Assembly (NCBI GenBank): GCA_947456815.1
Contig: CANGTL010000002.1
Coordinates: 1-64,000 of the forward strand
Direction: 5' to 3'
DNA from: Flavobacteriaceae bacterium
GTDB taxonomy: Bacteria; Bacteroidota; Bacteroidia; Flavobacteriales; Flavobacteriaceae
DNA length: 64,000 nt
A program made the translations under genes and the position numbers. The stretch's first letter is position 1, and every line of letters begins with the position of its first letter. The notes under the pieces are model-generated. The model worked only from the letters and a program-made list of their open reading frames with translations. It did not search any database and had not been told where the DNA came from. This document shows positions 20,875 to 30,603 of the stretch, in pieces.

Positions 20875-21301
20875 TTTTGACAGGGTATGGGGTTTTTAAA
20901 AGAACCGACAACGGGAATACCTGGCATATATCGATTATGGAATGAATAATAATTCGAGAGTTATGTCATTGCTAGTTTACAATGATGTGCTTTTTGGAGG
21001 AACTGATACACAATCTGTCTGGAAAATGGTCAGGCACTTTCAAGAAACGAAAATACTGTTTCGATGCATTAGTTGTATTTCCAAACCCATCAAGGTACAG
21101 TTTCGGATTTCCGTCCATACGATTTTTGATGATGTTAACGTTACGGTACATAATCTACTGGGACAGGAAGTGAATACGGCACATGATAAATTTGCTAATG
21201 GAAGTTTTACATAAAATCTATCATCGCAACCTGCTGGATTGTATTTACTGAGCGTTCAAACGGCAGAAGGAACCGTGACGACGAAAATTGTAAGGCAATA
21301 G
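20875..21301 (+). pseudogene. Remnant of a T9SS-secreted beta-propeller/sorting-domain protein (frameshifted)
   Basis: Fragments in different frames: GYGVFKRTDNGNTWHIS / NNSRVMSLLVYNDVLFGGTDTQSVW / VFPNPSRYSFGF / VNVTVHNLLGQEVNTAHDKFANGSF / PAGLYLLSVQTAEGTVTTKIVRQ*. The end resembles a type A T9SS C-terminal sorting domain. Confidence 0.7.
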
Positions 21302-21460
21302 TTTTTCAGCTATTTCAACGAAACATCGATAGTGGAATCAAAAGAGTAACAATTCCTATAATATCATTTACATTTATTGATTCTCGAACGTAATGTTTTG
21401 GTGAATTAAAAAAAGATTAAACAGATATTGTTTCACACAATGTTTCACACTCCAAAAAAA

Positions 21461-21503
21461 AATAATCCCTAACTATTTTAAAAACAAATTGTTAGGGATT
21501 ATA
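21461..21503 (-). terminator. Rho-independent terminator of tRNA-Phe
   Basis: Arms taatccctaac (21463-21473) / gttagggatta (21491-21501); on the minus strand followed by a run of T. Confidence 0.75.
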
Positions 21504-21508
21504 TTGTG

Positions 21509-21581
<73 letters not shown>

Positions 21582-21682
21582 TCTTTCTCAAAGCGGTTGC
21601 AAATATAGAATGATTTTTAATTTATCCAAAACAATTAATAAAAAAAATCTATTCGTAACTTCGCTGCTTCAAACTAAACTCT

Positions 21683-22417
21683 ATGCTGCTAGTAATTGAT
21701 ATTGGGAATACAAGAATTAAAGGTGCTGTATTTGAACACAATACCATCTTGGAGCATTTTTATTTTTTACCCGATGAACTTGAAATCAACCTAAATTCAA
21801 TTGTAAATCAGTATCCCAATTGCAAAGATGTAGTAGTTGCAAGTGTTGGGAACTTCACAACAGAGGAATTTCAAAACATCAATAAATCCCTAAATTATCA
21901 TTACATCACCTATCAATCTAGATTTCCATTTCAAAATAAATATGCTACGCCAAGCACCCTAGGAGTTGATCGTATTGTTCTTGCTTCAGGCGCAGTCTTG
22001 TCGTACCCAAACCAAAATAGACTGGTTATTGACGCGGGGACATGCATTACTTATGATTTTATCGATCAACGGGACAATTATTTGGGAGGGGCAATTTCTC
22101 CTGGGATTCGATTGAGGTATGAGGTTTTGCACCAACAAACAGCAAAATTGCCGTTACTAAAGTTGAAGAATCCAGATCACTTTATTGGAAACTCAACTGA
22201 TGAGTCAATACACGTTGGGGTAACGCAAGGACTATTACACGAAATAGCAGGTTTCATCGCTCAATATGAAGCTAGTTACGCAAACATTATCATAATTTTA
22301 ACTGGCGGAGACGCAGATTTTTTGGCTAAACGATTAAAAAATACCATATTTGCCAATTCAAATTTTCTTCTGGAAAGTTTGAACAAAACTTTTCAATATC
22401 AAATCAACGATGATTAA
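21683..22417 (+). CDS. coaX: Type III pantothenate kinase
   Basis: MLLVIDIGNTRIKGAVF; LGVDRIVLASGAV; VIDAGTCITYD; GGAISPGIRLRYEVLHQQTAKLP; TGGDADFLA. Confidence 0.96.
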   Translation: MLLVIDIGNTRIKGAVFEHNTILEHFYFLPDELEINLNSIVNQYPNCKDVVVASVGNFTTEEFQNINKSLNYHYITYQSRFPFQNKYATPSTLGVDRIVLASGAVLSYPNQNRLVIDAGTCITYDFIDQRDNYLGGAISPGIRLRYEVLHQQTAKLPLLKLKNPDHFIGNSTDESIHVGVTQGLLHEIAGFIAQYEASYANIIIILTGGDADFLAKRLKNTIFANSNFLLESLNKTFQYQINDD

Positions 22418-23675
22418 GAAACTCTCTGTTGCTCTTATCCTGCTTTTTTCAATAACATCATTTGCTCAGCAAGGAACATCTTCTCCCTATTCATTTTACG
22501 GAATTGGCGACATACGTTTTAGAGGAACTGTAGAAAACAGACTCATGGGAGGCGTTTCGATTTTCCCAGATAGCCTTCACATAAATATCATGAATCCAGC
22601 TAGCTACTCAAGTTTGAAAATGTCCACATATACTGCGGGAGGAACGGCGAAGTATTCAAAATTTAATTCTTTTAGCGGAAACGAAAAGGCCCAACGAGTG
22701 ACGTTAGATTATGTCGCCGTTGCAATACCTTTTAAAAAGTTTGGCTTTGGCTTTGGGTTAATACCTTATTCTTCTGTCGGTTATAGAATTAGAAATGAAA
22801 GCAATGCAGTAATTAATAGCGAAACTATTACAACTACCAAAAGGTATGAAGGTACTGGCGGGTTGAATAAAGTATTTCTTGGGTTTGGATATAGAATCAA
22901 TGACAACTTAAGTGTTGGGGGAGATTTTAGTTATGATTTTGGACGAATTGAAACAAGAAATATCCAGAAAATATCTGATCTTGAATTTGGCACACAGGAA
23001 TTCAATACCTCTGAATTGTCGGGTGTAACAGTAAATCTAAGCGCAATCTATCGAAGAAAGTTGAATAGTAAACTGGATGTTTTTGGAAGTCTTATTTATA
23101 CACCTGAAAGTAAACTACAATCCAAAAACAGTAGGGTAATCTCATCTGTTCTTTACTCCGATTTTTTCGACCCACAAGATGTAGATCAATTAGACGAAAT
23201 CAAGAATTCAAATACCATTACGCTTCCTTCTAAAATTACGTTCGGCGTCGGAATCGGACAAAGCAAAAAATGGATGCTTGGTTCGGAATTGACTTTCCAA
23301 CAAGGCAGCAAATTTGGAAACAGAACCGATGATATAGCAAACGTTATTTATCGAGACGTTGTAAAGTACAGTTTGGGCGGTTACTTCATTCCTAACTATT
23401 CGTCTTTTTCAAATTATCTGAAGAAAATAACCTACAGGGGTGGAGTCAGATACGAGAATACTGGAATGACTATTAACAATCAGAATCTAAAGGAATATGC
23501 GGTTTCTCTCGGTTTGGGATTGCCACTTGGAGGTGTATTTTCAAACGCAAATATCGGAGTAGAATTCGGAAAAAGAGGAACATCAAGGGCCTTATTGATT
23601 GAAGAAAATTACACCAATGTTTTGTTGAGTTTGTCTTTAAACGACCGTTGGTTTATTAGAAGAAAATACGATTGA
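22410..23675 (+). CDS. Outer membrane beta-barrel protein
   Basis: Signal peptide MIKKLSVALILLFSITSFAQQ; repeated beta-strand pattern; GTSSPYSFYGIGDI; overlaps coaX by 8 bp. Confidence 0.75.
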   Translation: MIKKLSVALILLFSITSFAQQGTSSPYSFYGIGDIRFRGTVENRLMGGVSIFPDSLHINIMNPASYSSLKMSTYTAGGTAKYSKFNSFSGNEKAQRVTLDYVAVAIPFKKFGFGFGLIPYSSVGYRIRNESNAVINSETITTTKRYEGTGGLNKVFLGFGYRINDNLSVGGDFSYDFGRIETRNIQKISDLEFGTQEFNTSELSGVTVNLSAIYRRKLNSKLDVFGSLIYTPESKLQSKNSRVISSVLYSDFFDPQDVDQLDEIKNSNTITLPSKITFGVGIGQSKKWMLGSELTFQQGSKFGNRTDDIANVIYRDVVKYSLGGYFIPNYSSFSNYLKKITYRGGVRYENTGMTINNQNLKEYAVSLGLGLPLGGVFSNANIGVEFGKRGTSRALLIEENYTNVLLSLSLNDRWFIRRKYD

Positions 23676-23704
23676 TACTGTTCGATTTCCTAGCTGACTA
23701 GTCA

Positions 23705-24277
23705 ATGCAAAACTATTTTGATTTGAAAAATTTAAAAAGTGCCTTCGCGTTTTCTCTGCCTCTTGGAATCTTCGTATTCCTAATCATTGGATGTGAAAGC
23801 AATTTTAAAGAAGTTCAAAAAATTAACTACTCTGAGTTTGTTCCCAATGGCGAAGCTGAAAACTTTAATCTAAAGTATACCGATTCCGGCCGCATAAAAT
23901 CTATTTTGGTAAGCCCAAAGATGTTAGATTATTCTAATGTTGAGTTTCCATTTACAGAATTTCCCAAAGGTATTCATGTCACCATGTATGATTCAAAGGG
24001 GAAAAGAACTTTTATCTCTTCAGACTACGCGGTTACTTTTAAGGGTACAGACATCATTGATTTGCAGCGAAATGTCAAAATTTCAAACGAAACAAATCAA
24101 TTGTTAGAAACAGATCAACTTTATTATGACCAAAAGAATGAATGGTTTTTTACAGAGAAAAAGTTTAAATTTACAGACCCGAAAGGTGTTTCTTTTGGAG
24201 AAGGAATTGATTTCAGTAAAGATTTTAAGATTGTAAATTCTCAGCGAATTAACGGTGAAATCGACGAAGGCGAATAA
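23705..24277 (+). CDS. lptC: LPS export ABC transporter periplasmic protein LptC
   Basis: 190 aa, N-terminal lipoprotein-like membrane anchor ending in GC, LptC-like KGIHVTMYDSKGKRTFISSDYAV. Confidence 0.8.
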   Translation: MQNYFDLKNLKSAFAFSLPLGIFVFLIIGCESNFKEVQKINYSEFVPNGEAENFNLKYTDSGRIKSILVSPKMLDYSNVEFPFTEFPKGIHVTMYDSKGKRTFISSDYAVTFKGTDIIDLQRNVKISNETNQLLETDQLYYDQKNEWFFTEKKFKFTDPKGVSFGEGIDFSKDFKIVNSQRINGEIDEGE

Positions 24278-24359
24278 AAATAACATGAAATTGGTATTAA
24301 TGGTGAATTTGAGAACGGAATACAAATTCATAAATGCTTAAAAAATTAAAGGAATAAAA

Positions 24360-24551
24360 ATGAATTATCTAAAATACACCCAGTACTTTTATCTTGCCTT
24401 TTGCGGTTTTTTTGTTTATGATGGAATTTCAAAATTCACTTCGGGCGAATCGCCATGGTTATCACTGATAATTGCCGCAGTGTCGCTATTTATGTTCTTT
24501 TTCAGAAGAAGTTTCGCAAAGAAATTTGAAAACAGAAACAACAACTCCTAA
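24360..24551 (+). CDS. Small membrane protein, unknown function
   Basis: 63 aa with two predicted TM segments; compact gene spacing in the cluster. Confidence 0.6.
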   Translation: MNYLKYTQYFYLAFCGFFVYDGISKFTSGESPWLSLIIAAVSLFMFFFRRSFAKKFENRNNNS

Positions 24552-24554
24552 AAC

Positions 24555-25814
24555 ATGGAAATTAGTATTATCATTATATGTCTAATACTAGCGGCACTTT
24601 TTTCCGGAATGGAAATCGCCTTTGTTTCCTCTAATAAAATCTACTTAGAAATTGAAAAGAAACAACAAAACTTCATTTCTAAGATTTTAACCAAACTTAC
24701 CGAACGTCCCTCCCAGTTTATCGCTTCGATGCTCATTGGCAACACTATCGTACTAGTTGTCTATGGATTTTTCATGGGTGAAATAGTGATGATGTGGATT
24801 ACTCAAATGGGATTTAATTTCACTAATTTGTCAAATGTATTGATTCAGACCACAATCTCTACGCTGATTGTATTGATTACAAGTGAATTTATTCCTAAAG
24901 TTTTTTTTCAAATTTATGCCAATTCCTTCATCAAGTTTTTTGCACTTCCAGCCTATTTCTTTTATCTGCTTTTTTACTTTATTGCAACTTTTATCCTCTG
25001 GATTTCGGATTTTATTTTAAGGCGGTTTTTTAAAACAGAAGGCGATCACATTCCGTTATTTTTTAGTAAGGTTGAACTAGGGAATTACATTTCGGAACAG
25101 ATGAGCACGATTGAAGATCATGAAAATGTGGACTCAGAAATACAAATATTTCAAAATGCACTTGAGTTTTCAGGCGTCAAGGCCCGCGACATCATGACGC
25201 CGCGTACAGAAATTTCAGCAGTAGAAATACACGAGTCTGTAACAACGTTAAAAAATAAGTTTATCGAAACTGGATATTCTAAAATTTTAGTTTACCAGAA
25301 TTCACTCGACGACATTCTTGGCTATGTTCATTCTTTTGAGCTTTTCAAGAAACCTAGAAGTATCAAATCAGTTTTGATACCGATTGAGTTTGTTCCTGAA
25401 ACAATCTACATTAAAGATGTCTTGGAAATTTTGACCAAGAAAAGGAAAAGCATAGCGATTGTATTAGACGAGTATGGCGGAACTTCTGGAATGATAACCG
25501 TTGAAGATATTGTTGAGGAACTTTTTGGCGAAATTGAAGACGAGCACGATTCTATCGAAGAATTGATTGAGAAGAGACTTGAAGAAGATGTCTATTTATT
25601 TTCGGCTCGGTTGGATGTCGAATACATCAATCAATCCTACAAATTGCAAATTCCTGAAAGCGATTCCTATGGTACTTTAGGGGGCTATATAGTAAATTAC
25701 ACCAAAGAAATCCCTTTAAAAGGAGATCAAATCACCATCGATAAAATTCGATTTACGATTGAAGAAGCTACCAATAAGAAAATCGAAGTGGTCAAAATGA
25801 ATATCCTAGAATAA
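24555..25814 (+). CDS. CNNM/CBS/CorC-HlyC domain transporter (hemolysin family)
   Basis: N-terminal CNNM-like TMs; ARDIMTPRTEISAVE; IVLDEYGGTSGMITVEDIVEELFGEIEDEHD; C-terminal CorC_HlyC. Confidence 0.93.
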   Translation: MEISIIIICLILAALFSGMEIAFVSSNKIYLEIEKKQQNFISKILTKLTERPSQFIASMLIGNTIVLVVYGFFMGEIVMMWITQMGFNFTNLSNVLIQTTISTLIVLITSEFIPKVFFQIYANSFIKFFALPAYFFYLLFYFIATFILWISDFILRRFFKTEGDHIPLFFSKVELGNYISEQMSTIEDHENVDSEIQIFQNALEFSGVKARDIMTPRTEISAVEIHESVTTLKNKFIETGYSKILVYQNSLDDILGYVHSFELFKKPRSIKSVLIPIEFVPETIYIKDVLEILTKKRKSIAIVLDEYGGTSGMITVEDIVEELFGEIEDEHDSIEELIEKRLEEDVYLFSARLDVEYINQSYKLQIPESDSYGTLGGYIVNYTKEIPLKGDQITIDKIRFTIEEATNKKIEVVKMNILE

Positions 25815-25847
25815 AAAATCCAAAAAAAAGAAAAATTCTTGCAAAAT

Positions 25848-25869
25848 ATAACCATACGGCTATGGTTAT
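25848..25869. promoter_or_regulatory. Perfect 9-bp inverted repeat upstream of ppiD-like gene
   Basis: ataaccata-cggc-tatggttat, 15 bp before a putative -7 element TATTTTCG (25884-25891). Confidence 0.5.
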
Positions 25870-25922
25870 TAAATAGATAATTGTATTTTCGCAAACTGAA
25901 TTAAAAATTAACACTATACAAG

Positions 25923-28019
25923 ATGGCAGTTTTACAAAAAATTAGACAACGATCATTACTTTTAATACTCGTTATTGGGTTTTCATTATTAGCATTTATC
26001 GTTCAAGATTTATATAGAAAAGGTGGATTTAATGAAACTTCAAAGTACGTGGGAAGCGTTAATGATAAAGACATTTCATTTGATGAATTCCGAATCAAAG
26101 TAAGCAACCTTGAAAAAAGCGGACAACAAGGGATGACTTCAACTCAAGCTGTAAATCGTGTTTGGGATCAAGAAGTTTCTATTGCATTGGTGAGCGCTGA
26201 ATTTGAAAAATTGGGAATTCACACGAGCGAAAAACACATTCTTGAAGTATTCAAAAACGACCAAAGTATTGGGCAAAATCAAATGTTTCAAACTAATGGA
26301 GTTTTCGACTTAGCGAAGTTTAAAGAATACTTCAAATCAAATCCAGAACAAGCGCAGTTTGTGAAAGACAAAGAAAAAGATGCTGAATTGAATGCTAAAT
26401 ATCAAATATATAATACTTTGATAAAAGGTGGATTGTATACGACCGAAAGCGAAGGAAAATTGAAATACGAAATGGAAGCGAACAAAGTCAATATGGACTA
26501 TGTTGCTGTTTTGTACACTTCTATCAAAGATACAGACGTTAAAATTTCAGATGCTGAAATTACGGAGTACATGAAGAAAAACGAGAAAAAATACAAAGCA
26601 GACGAAACTCGTGAAGTAGAATATGTAATGATTGAGGACAAAGCATCTCCAGAAGATGAAAATGAAGTGAAGACTACCGTAAATGCATTGTTAAACCAAC
26701 GTGTGGTTTACAATCAAGCGACTGGAGTAAATGATACTTTGCCAGGATTTAACGGAGCAGTAGATCCTGTTGAATTCGTAAATGAAAATTCAGATGTACC
26801 ATACGATTCTACTTATGTGGCGAAGAAAGATTTGCCAGCGCAATTTGCGGATCAATTATTTGCATTGCCAGCAGGTCAAGTTTTTGGTCCATATTTGAAC
26901 GGAAACTTATATTGTCTTTCTAGAGTAATTGGAAGAAAAGCAGGTGCAACCGCAAAAGCTAGCCATATCTTGATTAGCTACGAAGGGACTCAAGTACCTA
27001 ACAAAAAAGAAAAAAGAACTAAGGAACAAGCCAAAGCCAAAGCCGAACAATTATTGGCACAAGCTTTAGCCAATCCTTCTTCGTTTTTTATCTTGGCAAT
27101 GACCAATTCTGATGATTCTTCTGCTCAACAAGGCGGAGATTTAGGGTTCTTCGGGCCTGGACAAATGGTAAAACCATTTAACGATTTTGTTTTCAATAAC
27201 CCAGTAGGAAAAATTGGTTTGGTAGAAACAGATTTCGGATTTCACATTATTAATGTAACGGATAAACAAGACGCCATTCGTTTGGCGACTATCGCTCAAA
27301 AAATTGAGCCATCAGAATCTACTACTGATAAACTATACACCAAAGCAGTTAAGTTTGAAATGGATGCTAACGAAAAAGACTTTGAAAAAGTAGCGAAAGC
27401 AGCAAGTCTTAATGTAAATCCTGCCGTAAAAGTTAAAATGATGGATGAGCAATTCGGTACTGCCGGAAACCAAAGGCAAATTGTTCGTTGGGCTTTTGAT
27501 TCGAAAACTAATGTTGGTGATGTAAAACGTTTTGAAGTAGTAAATGTTGGAAACGTTATCGCTAAACTGAAAAAAGTAAACGAAAAAGGATTGATGACTG
27601 TGGAAGATGCAAAACCGATGGTTGAGCCAATCTTGAGAAATAAAAAGAAAGCGGAAAAAATCACAGCTAAAATGAAAGGTACGTCGATGCAAGCGATTGC
27701 TACTGCATCTGGAGTAACTGTACAACAAGCAGTAGATTTGACTGTTGAAAACGCAAACATTCCAAATGCTGGTTTTGAAAGAAAAGTAGTTGGAACTGCG
27801 TTTGCTATTGGAGTTAATAAGATGTCTGCTCCAATTGAAGGAAACGCTGGAGTTTATGTAGTAAAACCAACGTTGATCACAAAAGCACCTACATTAAAAG
27901 ATCATAAAGATTATGTTGCAAAATTAAAAGCACAAGTGCAAGGTTATGCAGGAAGAGTAATTCCAGCTTTGAAAGAAGAAGCAGAAATTGAAGACAATAG
28001 AGGTAAATTCAATTACTAA
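25923..28019 (+). CDS. PpiD/SurA-type peptidylprolyl isomerase
   Basis: 698 aa; N-terminal TM and SurA_N-like region; rotamase-like ASHILISYEGT...GGDLGFFGPGQMVKPFNDFVFNNPVGKIGLVETDFGFHIINV. Confidence 0.93.
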   Translation: MAVLQKIRQRSLLLILVIGFSLLAFIVQDLYRKGGFNETSKYVGSVNDKDISFDEFRIKVSNLEKSGQQGMTSTQAVNRVWDQEVSIALVSAEFEKLGIHTSEKHILEVFKNDQSIGQNQMFQTNGVFDLAKFKEYFKSNPEQAQFVKDKEKDAELNAKYQIYNTLIKGGLYTTESEGKLKYEMEANKVNMDYVAVLYTSIKDTDVKISDAEITEYMKKNEKKYKADETREVEYVMIEDKASPEDENEVKTTVNALLNQRVVYNQATGVNDTLPGFNGAVDPVEFVNENSDVPYDSTYVAKKDLPAQFADQLFALPAGQVFGPYLNGNLYCLSRVIGRKAGATAKASHILISYEGTQVPNKKEKRTKEQAKAKAEQLLAQALANPSSFFILAMTNSDDSSAQQGGDLGFFGPGQMVKPFNDFVFNNPVGKIGLVETDFGFHIINVTDKQDAIRLATIAQKIEPSESTTDKLYTKAVKFEMDANEKDFEKVAKAASLNVNPAVKVKMMDEQFGTAGNQRQIVRWAFDSKTNVGDVKRFEVVNVGNVIAKLKKVNEKGLMTVEDAKPMVEPILRNKKKAEKITAKMKGTSMQAIATASGVTVQQAVDLTVENANIPNAGFERKVVGTAFAIGVNKMSAPIEGNAGVYVVKPTLITKAPTLKDHKDYVAKLKAQVQGYAGRVIPALKEEAEIEDNRGKFNY

Positions 28020-28037
28020 TATTGAACATAGATAAAG

Positions 28038-28070
28038 AAAAAACCCGATTTGAAAGAATCGGGTTTTTTT
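28038..28070. terminator. Bidirectional terminator between ppiD-like gene and GHMP kinase
   Basis: aaaaaacccgatttgaaagaatcgggtttttt. Confidence 0.85.
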
Positions 28071-28980
28071 ATAGTATCATTTCTGAGTACGGAAGAATTG
28101 TTTCATATCCTTTTTCTCTAAAGTACGTTGTGGGATTCTCTTCTGAAATCACCAAAACATAATCGCCGCCCCACGCACCCAAGCTTTTGATAGTTCCTTT
28201 GAAATCTGAAAACAAGCGATCTTGAATTGTCGTCAATGACAATACTTCACTCATCTTGGCCTCGTGTTTCTTAAGCAGTAAACATAGATTGATAAAATCA
28301 GTTTTTTGAATTATGTCATCGGTAATCGAGTCGAAATAGGGAATGAGTTCTTCTAAGTGATTAGACTTGGCATAGTACGATGCAATGGCAGATTTACTGC
28401 TTTGTTTCTGATTGAGATAAACAAAATATAAATTCGAAACACATTGCGGCTCAAAGGAAATCTTTTCTATCGTTGGTTGCCCATCATGAAGTCGATACAG
28501 AATTGCCGTATCATTTTGAGCGCAAGCAATATCATAGCCACTGCCACCAAAGCTGTTTTTAAGCAGTGTAAAAGCATCAATTTGTATCCATTGCGCAATA
28601 TTGTTAATTAGTGTAGATGACGTTCCTAAACCCCATTTTCTAGGAAATCCGAGTTGTGTTTCGATGTGATAGCCTTTGGTATTCTTCAGGTAATCTGGAT
28701 TCAACAAAAAGGCTTCATATAAAATGCTAATGAGTGTGTTTTTCTCGGGTTGGTTTTCAAAGGAAACCTTTTCTCTAATATCTTGAAAGGAAAAAGTTGA
28801 CTCAAACCAAATTTCGTGATTGTAATCATAGCTGGTCCATTGAATTTCTTGATTAGCGCCGTCTTCAACCGTTAAGTCTTGTCCGAATTTAGTTGGCAAT
28901 GCCAACGCTTTTGCACCATCCAAAACGACATATTCGCTGGTGAGAAGTAATTTTCCGTTGCTGTAGAAGGTTTGCTTCAT
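28069..28980 (-). CDS. GYDIA-type GHMP kinase
   Basis: MKQTFYSNGKLLLTSEYVVLDGAKALALPTKFGQ; GLGTSSTL; NSFGGSGYDIACAQNDTAILY. Confidence 0.92.
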   Translation of the reverse strand: MKQTFYSNGKLLLTSEYVVLDGAKALALPTKFGQDLTVEDGANQEIQWTSYDYNHEIWFESTFSFQDIREKVSFENQPEKNTLISILYEAFLLNPDYLKNTKGYHIETQLGFPRKWGLGTSSTLINNIAQWIQIDAFTLLKNSFGGSGYDIACAQNDTAILYRLHDGQPTIEKISFEPQCVSNLYFVYLNQKQSSKSAIASYYAKSNHLEELIPYFDSITDDIIQKTDFINLCLLLKKHEAKMSEVLSLTTIQDRLFSDFKGTIKSLGAWGGDYVLVISEENPTTYFREKGYETILPYSEMIL

Positions 28981-29007
28981 TTCAATGATGTAAATTATTA
29001 ACGGTTT

Positions 29008-29108
29008 GCCCTAGCCCCGATTGCTTCGCCAGTTCGCTCGGCTCGTGTAAGCCGATATCCTCGCAGTGAAACGAAGAGATAAAGGCGAAAGCGGGAAATA
29101 GCTCCTAA
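29008..29108 (+). repeat. Intergenic repeat, GCCCTAGCCC...AGCTCCTAA family, copy 1
   Basis: Starts gccctagccccgat, ends gcgggaaatagctcctaac; same ends as reverse-complement copy at 42985-43069. Confidence 0.75.
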
Positions 29109-30427
29109 CGAACATTCCTTAAGTTTTCTATGAAGGAAACCACTGCCGCATGCGAAACGACATTTTCTTTGAAATGGTCACGCACCAAATCACGTTCGTG
29201 GGTCGTTGCGTCAAGTTGATTCAGGATATTATTCAAATGCATTTTCATGTGACCTTCCTGAATCCCGGTTGTCGTTAAAGATCGCAAAGCGGCAAAATTC
29301 TGAGCCAAACCAGCAACTGCCACGATTTGCATAAGTTCTTTTGCTGATGGATTTTCAAGCATCGTTAGCGAAAATTTCACCAAAGGATGCAAAGAAGTCA
29401 ATCCGCCAACGGTGCCTAATGCCAATGGGATTTCTATCCAAAAACTGAAAATGCCGTTTTCGATTTTAGCTGAGGATAGACTTCTATATTGTCCGTCTCT
29501 AGCGGCATAAGCGTGAATTCCGGCTTCGATGGCGCGAAAGTCATTTCCTGTAGCGAGTACAACCGCGTCAATTCCGTTCATGATGCCTTTGTTATGAGTT
29601 ACGGCACGAAAAGGCTCCACTTGCGCAATTTGAATAGCGCGAACAAATTTTTCGGCGAATTCTTGTGGGTTTTCGATTTTTTTCTCCGCCAATTCTTCGA
29701 CTTTGCAGGAAACTTCAGCTCTGACGATGCAATTCGGAACGTAATTCGACAAGATGCTCATGACGATTTCGATGTTTTTTTCGGCTTCAGAAAAGGAGTC
29801 AAAATGAAGTGCTTCTTGCTTGAAGGTTTTCGCAAATTGCTCTAAACAGGAATTGATAAAATTGGCGCCCATCGAATCTTGGGTGTCAAAAGTGGCGTGC
29901 AATTGGAAATAGCCAGGCAATTTATCGGTTTGATTTCTGAGTTCAATGTTCAGAATGCCGCCACCGCGTTGCCGCATATTTTTGGTAATGGTTTCGGTAT
30001 TTGAAAATAATTGCGGTTTCACGTGAGCAAAGAATTGCTCTAGTTTTTTCGAATCGCCAGTATATATAAAATGAACTTGACCAATTTTTTCGGTGTTTAG
30101 CACGGTGGCTTTAAATCCACCTCGTGTGGACCAAAATTTAGCCGATTTAGCAGCAGCAGCGACTACAGAGCTTTCTTCGATGGCCATCGGAATCGTAACT
30201 TCTTTGCCGTTGATGATAAAGTTTGGCGCAACTCCTAAAGGCAAATAGAAATTGGTGATGGTATTTTCAATAAAGTCATCATGCAGTTTTTGAACATTGG
30301 CGTCTGTGTTCCAATAGTTTTTTAACAATGTGATTGCCGCTGATGGTGTCGAAAAATAACGGTTGGCAATCCAATTGATTTTTTCTTCCTTAGATAATTT
30401 AGAGAAACCTGAAACGGCGTTTTGCAT
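29105..30427 (-). CDS. mvaA: Hydroxymethylglutaryl-CoA reductase, degradative-type (class II)
   Basis: 440 aa; NFYLPLGVAPNFIINGKEVTIPMAIEESSVVAAAAKSAKFW; HNKGIMNGIDAVVLATGNDFRAIEA; LGTVGGLTSLHPLV. Confidence 0.96.
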   Translation of the reverse strand: MQNAVSGFSKLSKEEKINWIANRYFSTPSAAITLLKNYWNTDANVQKLHDDFIENTITNFYLPLGVAPNFIINGKEVTIPMAIEESSVVAAAAKSAKFWSTRGGFKATVLNTEKIGQVHFIYTGDSKKLEQFFAHVKPQLFSNTETITKNMRQRGGGILNIELRNQTDKLPGYFQLHATFDTQDSMGANFINSCLEQFAKTFKQEALHFDSFSEAEKNIEIVMSILSNYVPNCIVRAEVSCKVEELAEKKIENPQEFAEKFVRAIQIAQVEPFRAVTHNKGIMNGIDAVVLATGNDFRAIEAGIHAYAARDGQYRSLSSAKIENGIFSFWIEIPLALGTVGGLTSLHPLVKFSLTMLENPSAKELMQIVAVAGLAQNFAALRSLTTTGIQEGHMKMHLNNILNQLDATTHERDLVRDHFKENVVSHAAVVSFIENLRNVR

Positions 30428-30603
30428 ACATTGGTTATTTGGTTCTGTCGGTGGTAAAGATACAGTTTCAATAAATTATTTACTAGAAATTTATCGACTT
30501 TGAAGGCGCTTGTTTGGTATGATATTTTGCATTTAACAGAAAAAAATGCCATTAATTGTAATTTTTTCACTAAAATTGACAGTTCTAATTGTCTTTTTAA
30601 AAT

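Noticed and set aside
24104-24331. 75 aa minus-strand ORF overlapping lptC
   Set aside because: Shadow ORF with no start signal or domain.
27296-27760. Antisense ORFs of 154 and 131 aa inside the ppiD-like gene
   Set aside because: They lie opposite a well-supported CDS and read as low-complexity shadow translation (Ser/Phe/Thr-rich).
29489-29845. 118 aa ORF antisense to mvaA
   Set aside because: Shadow of a conserved enzyme gene; composition is not protein-like.
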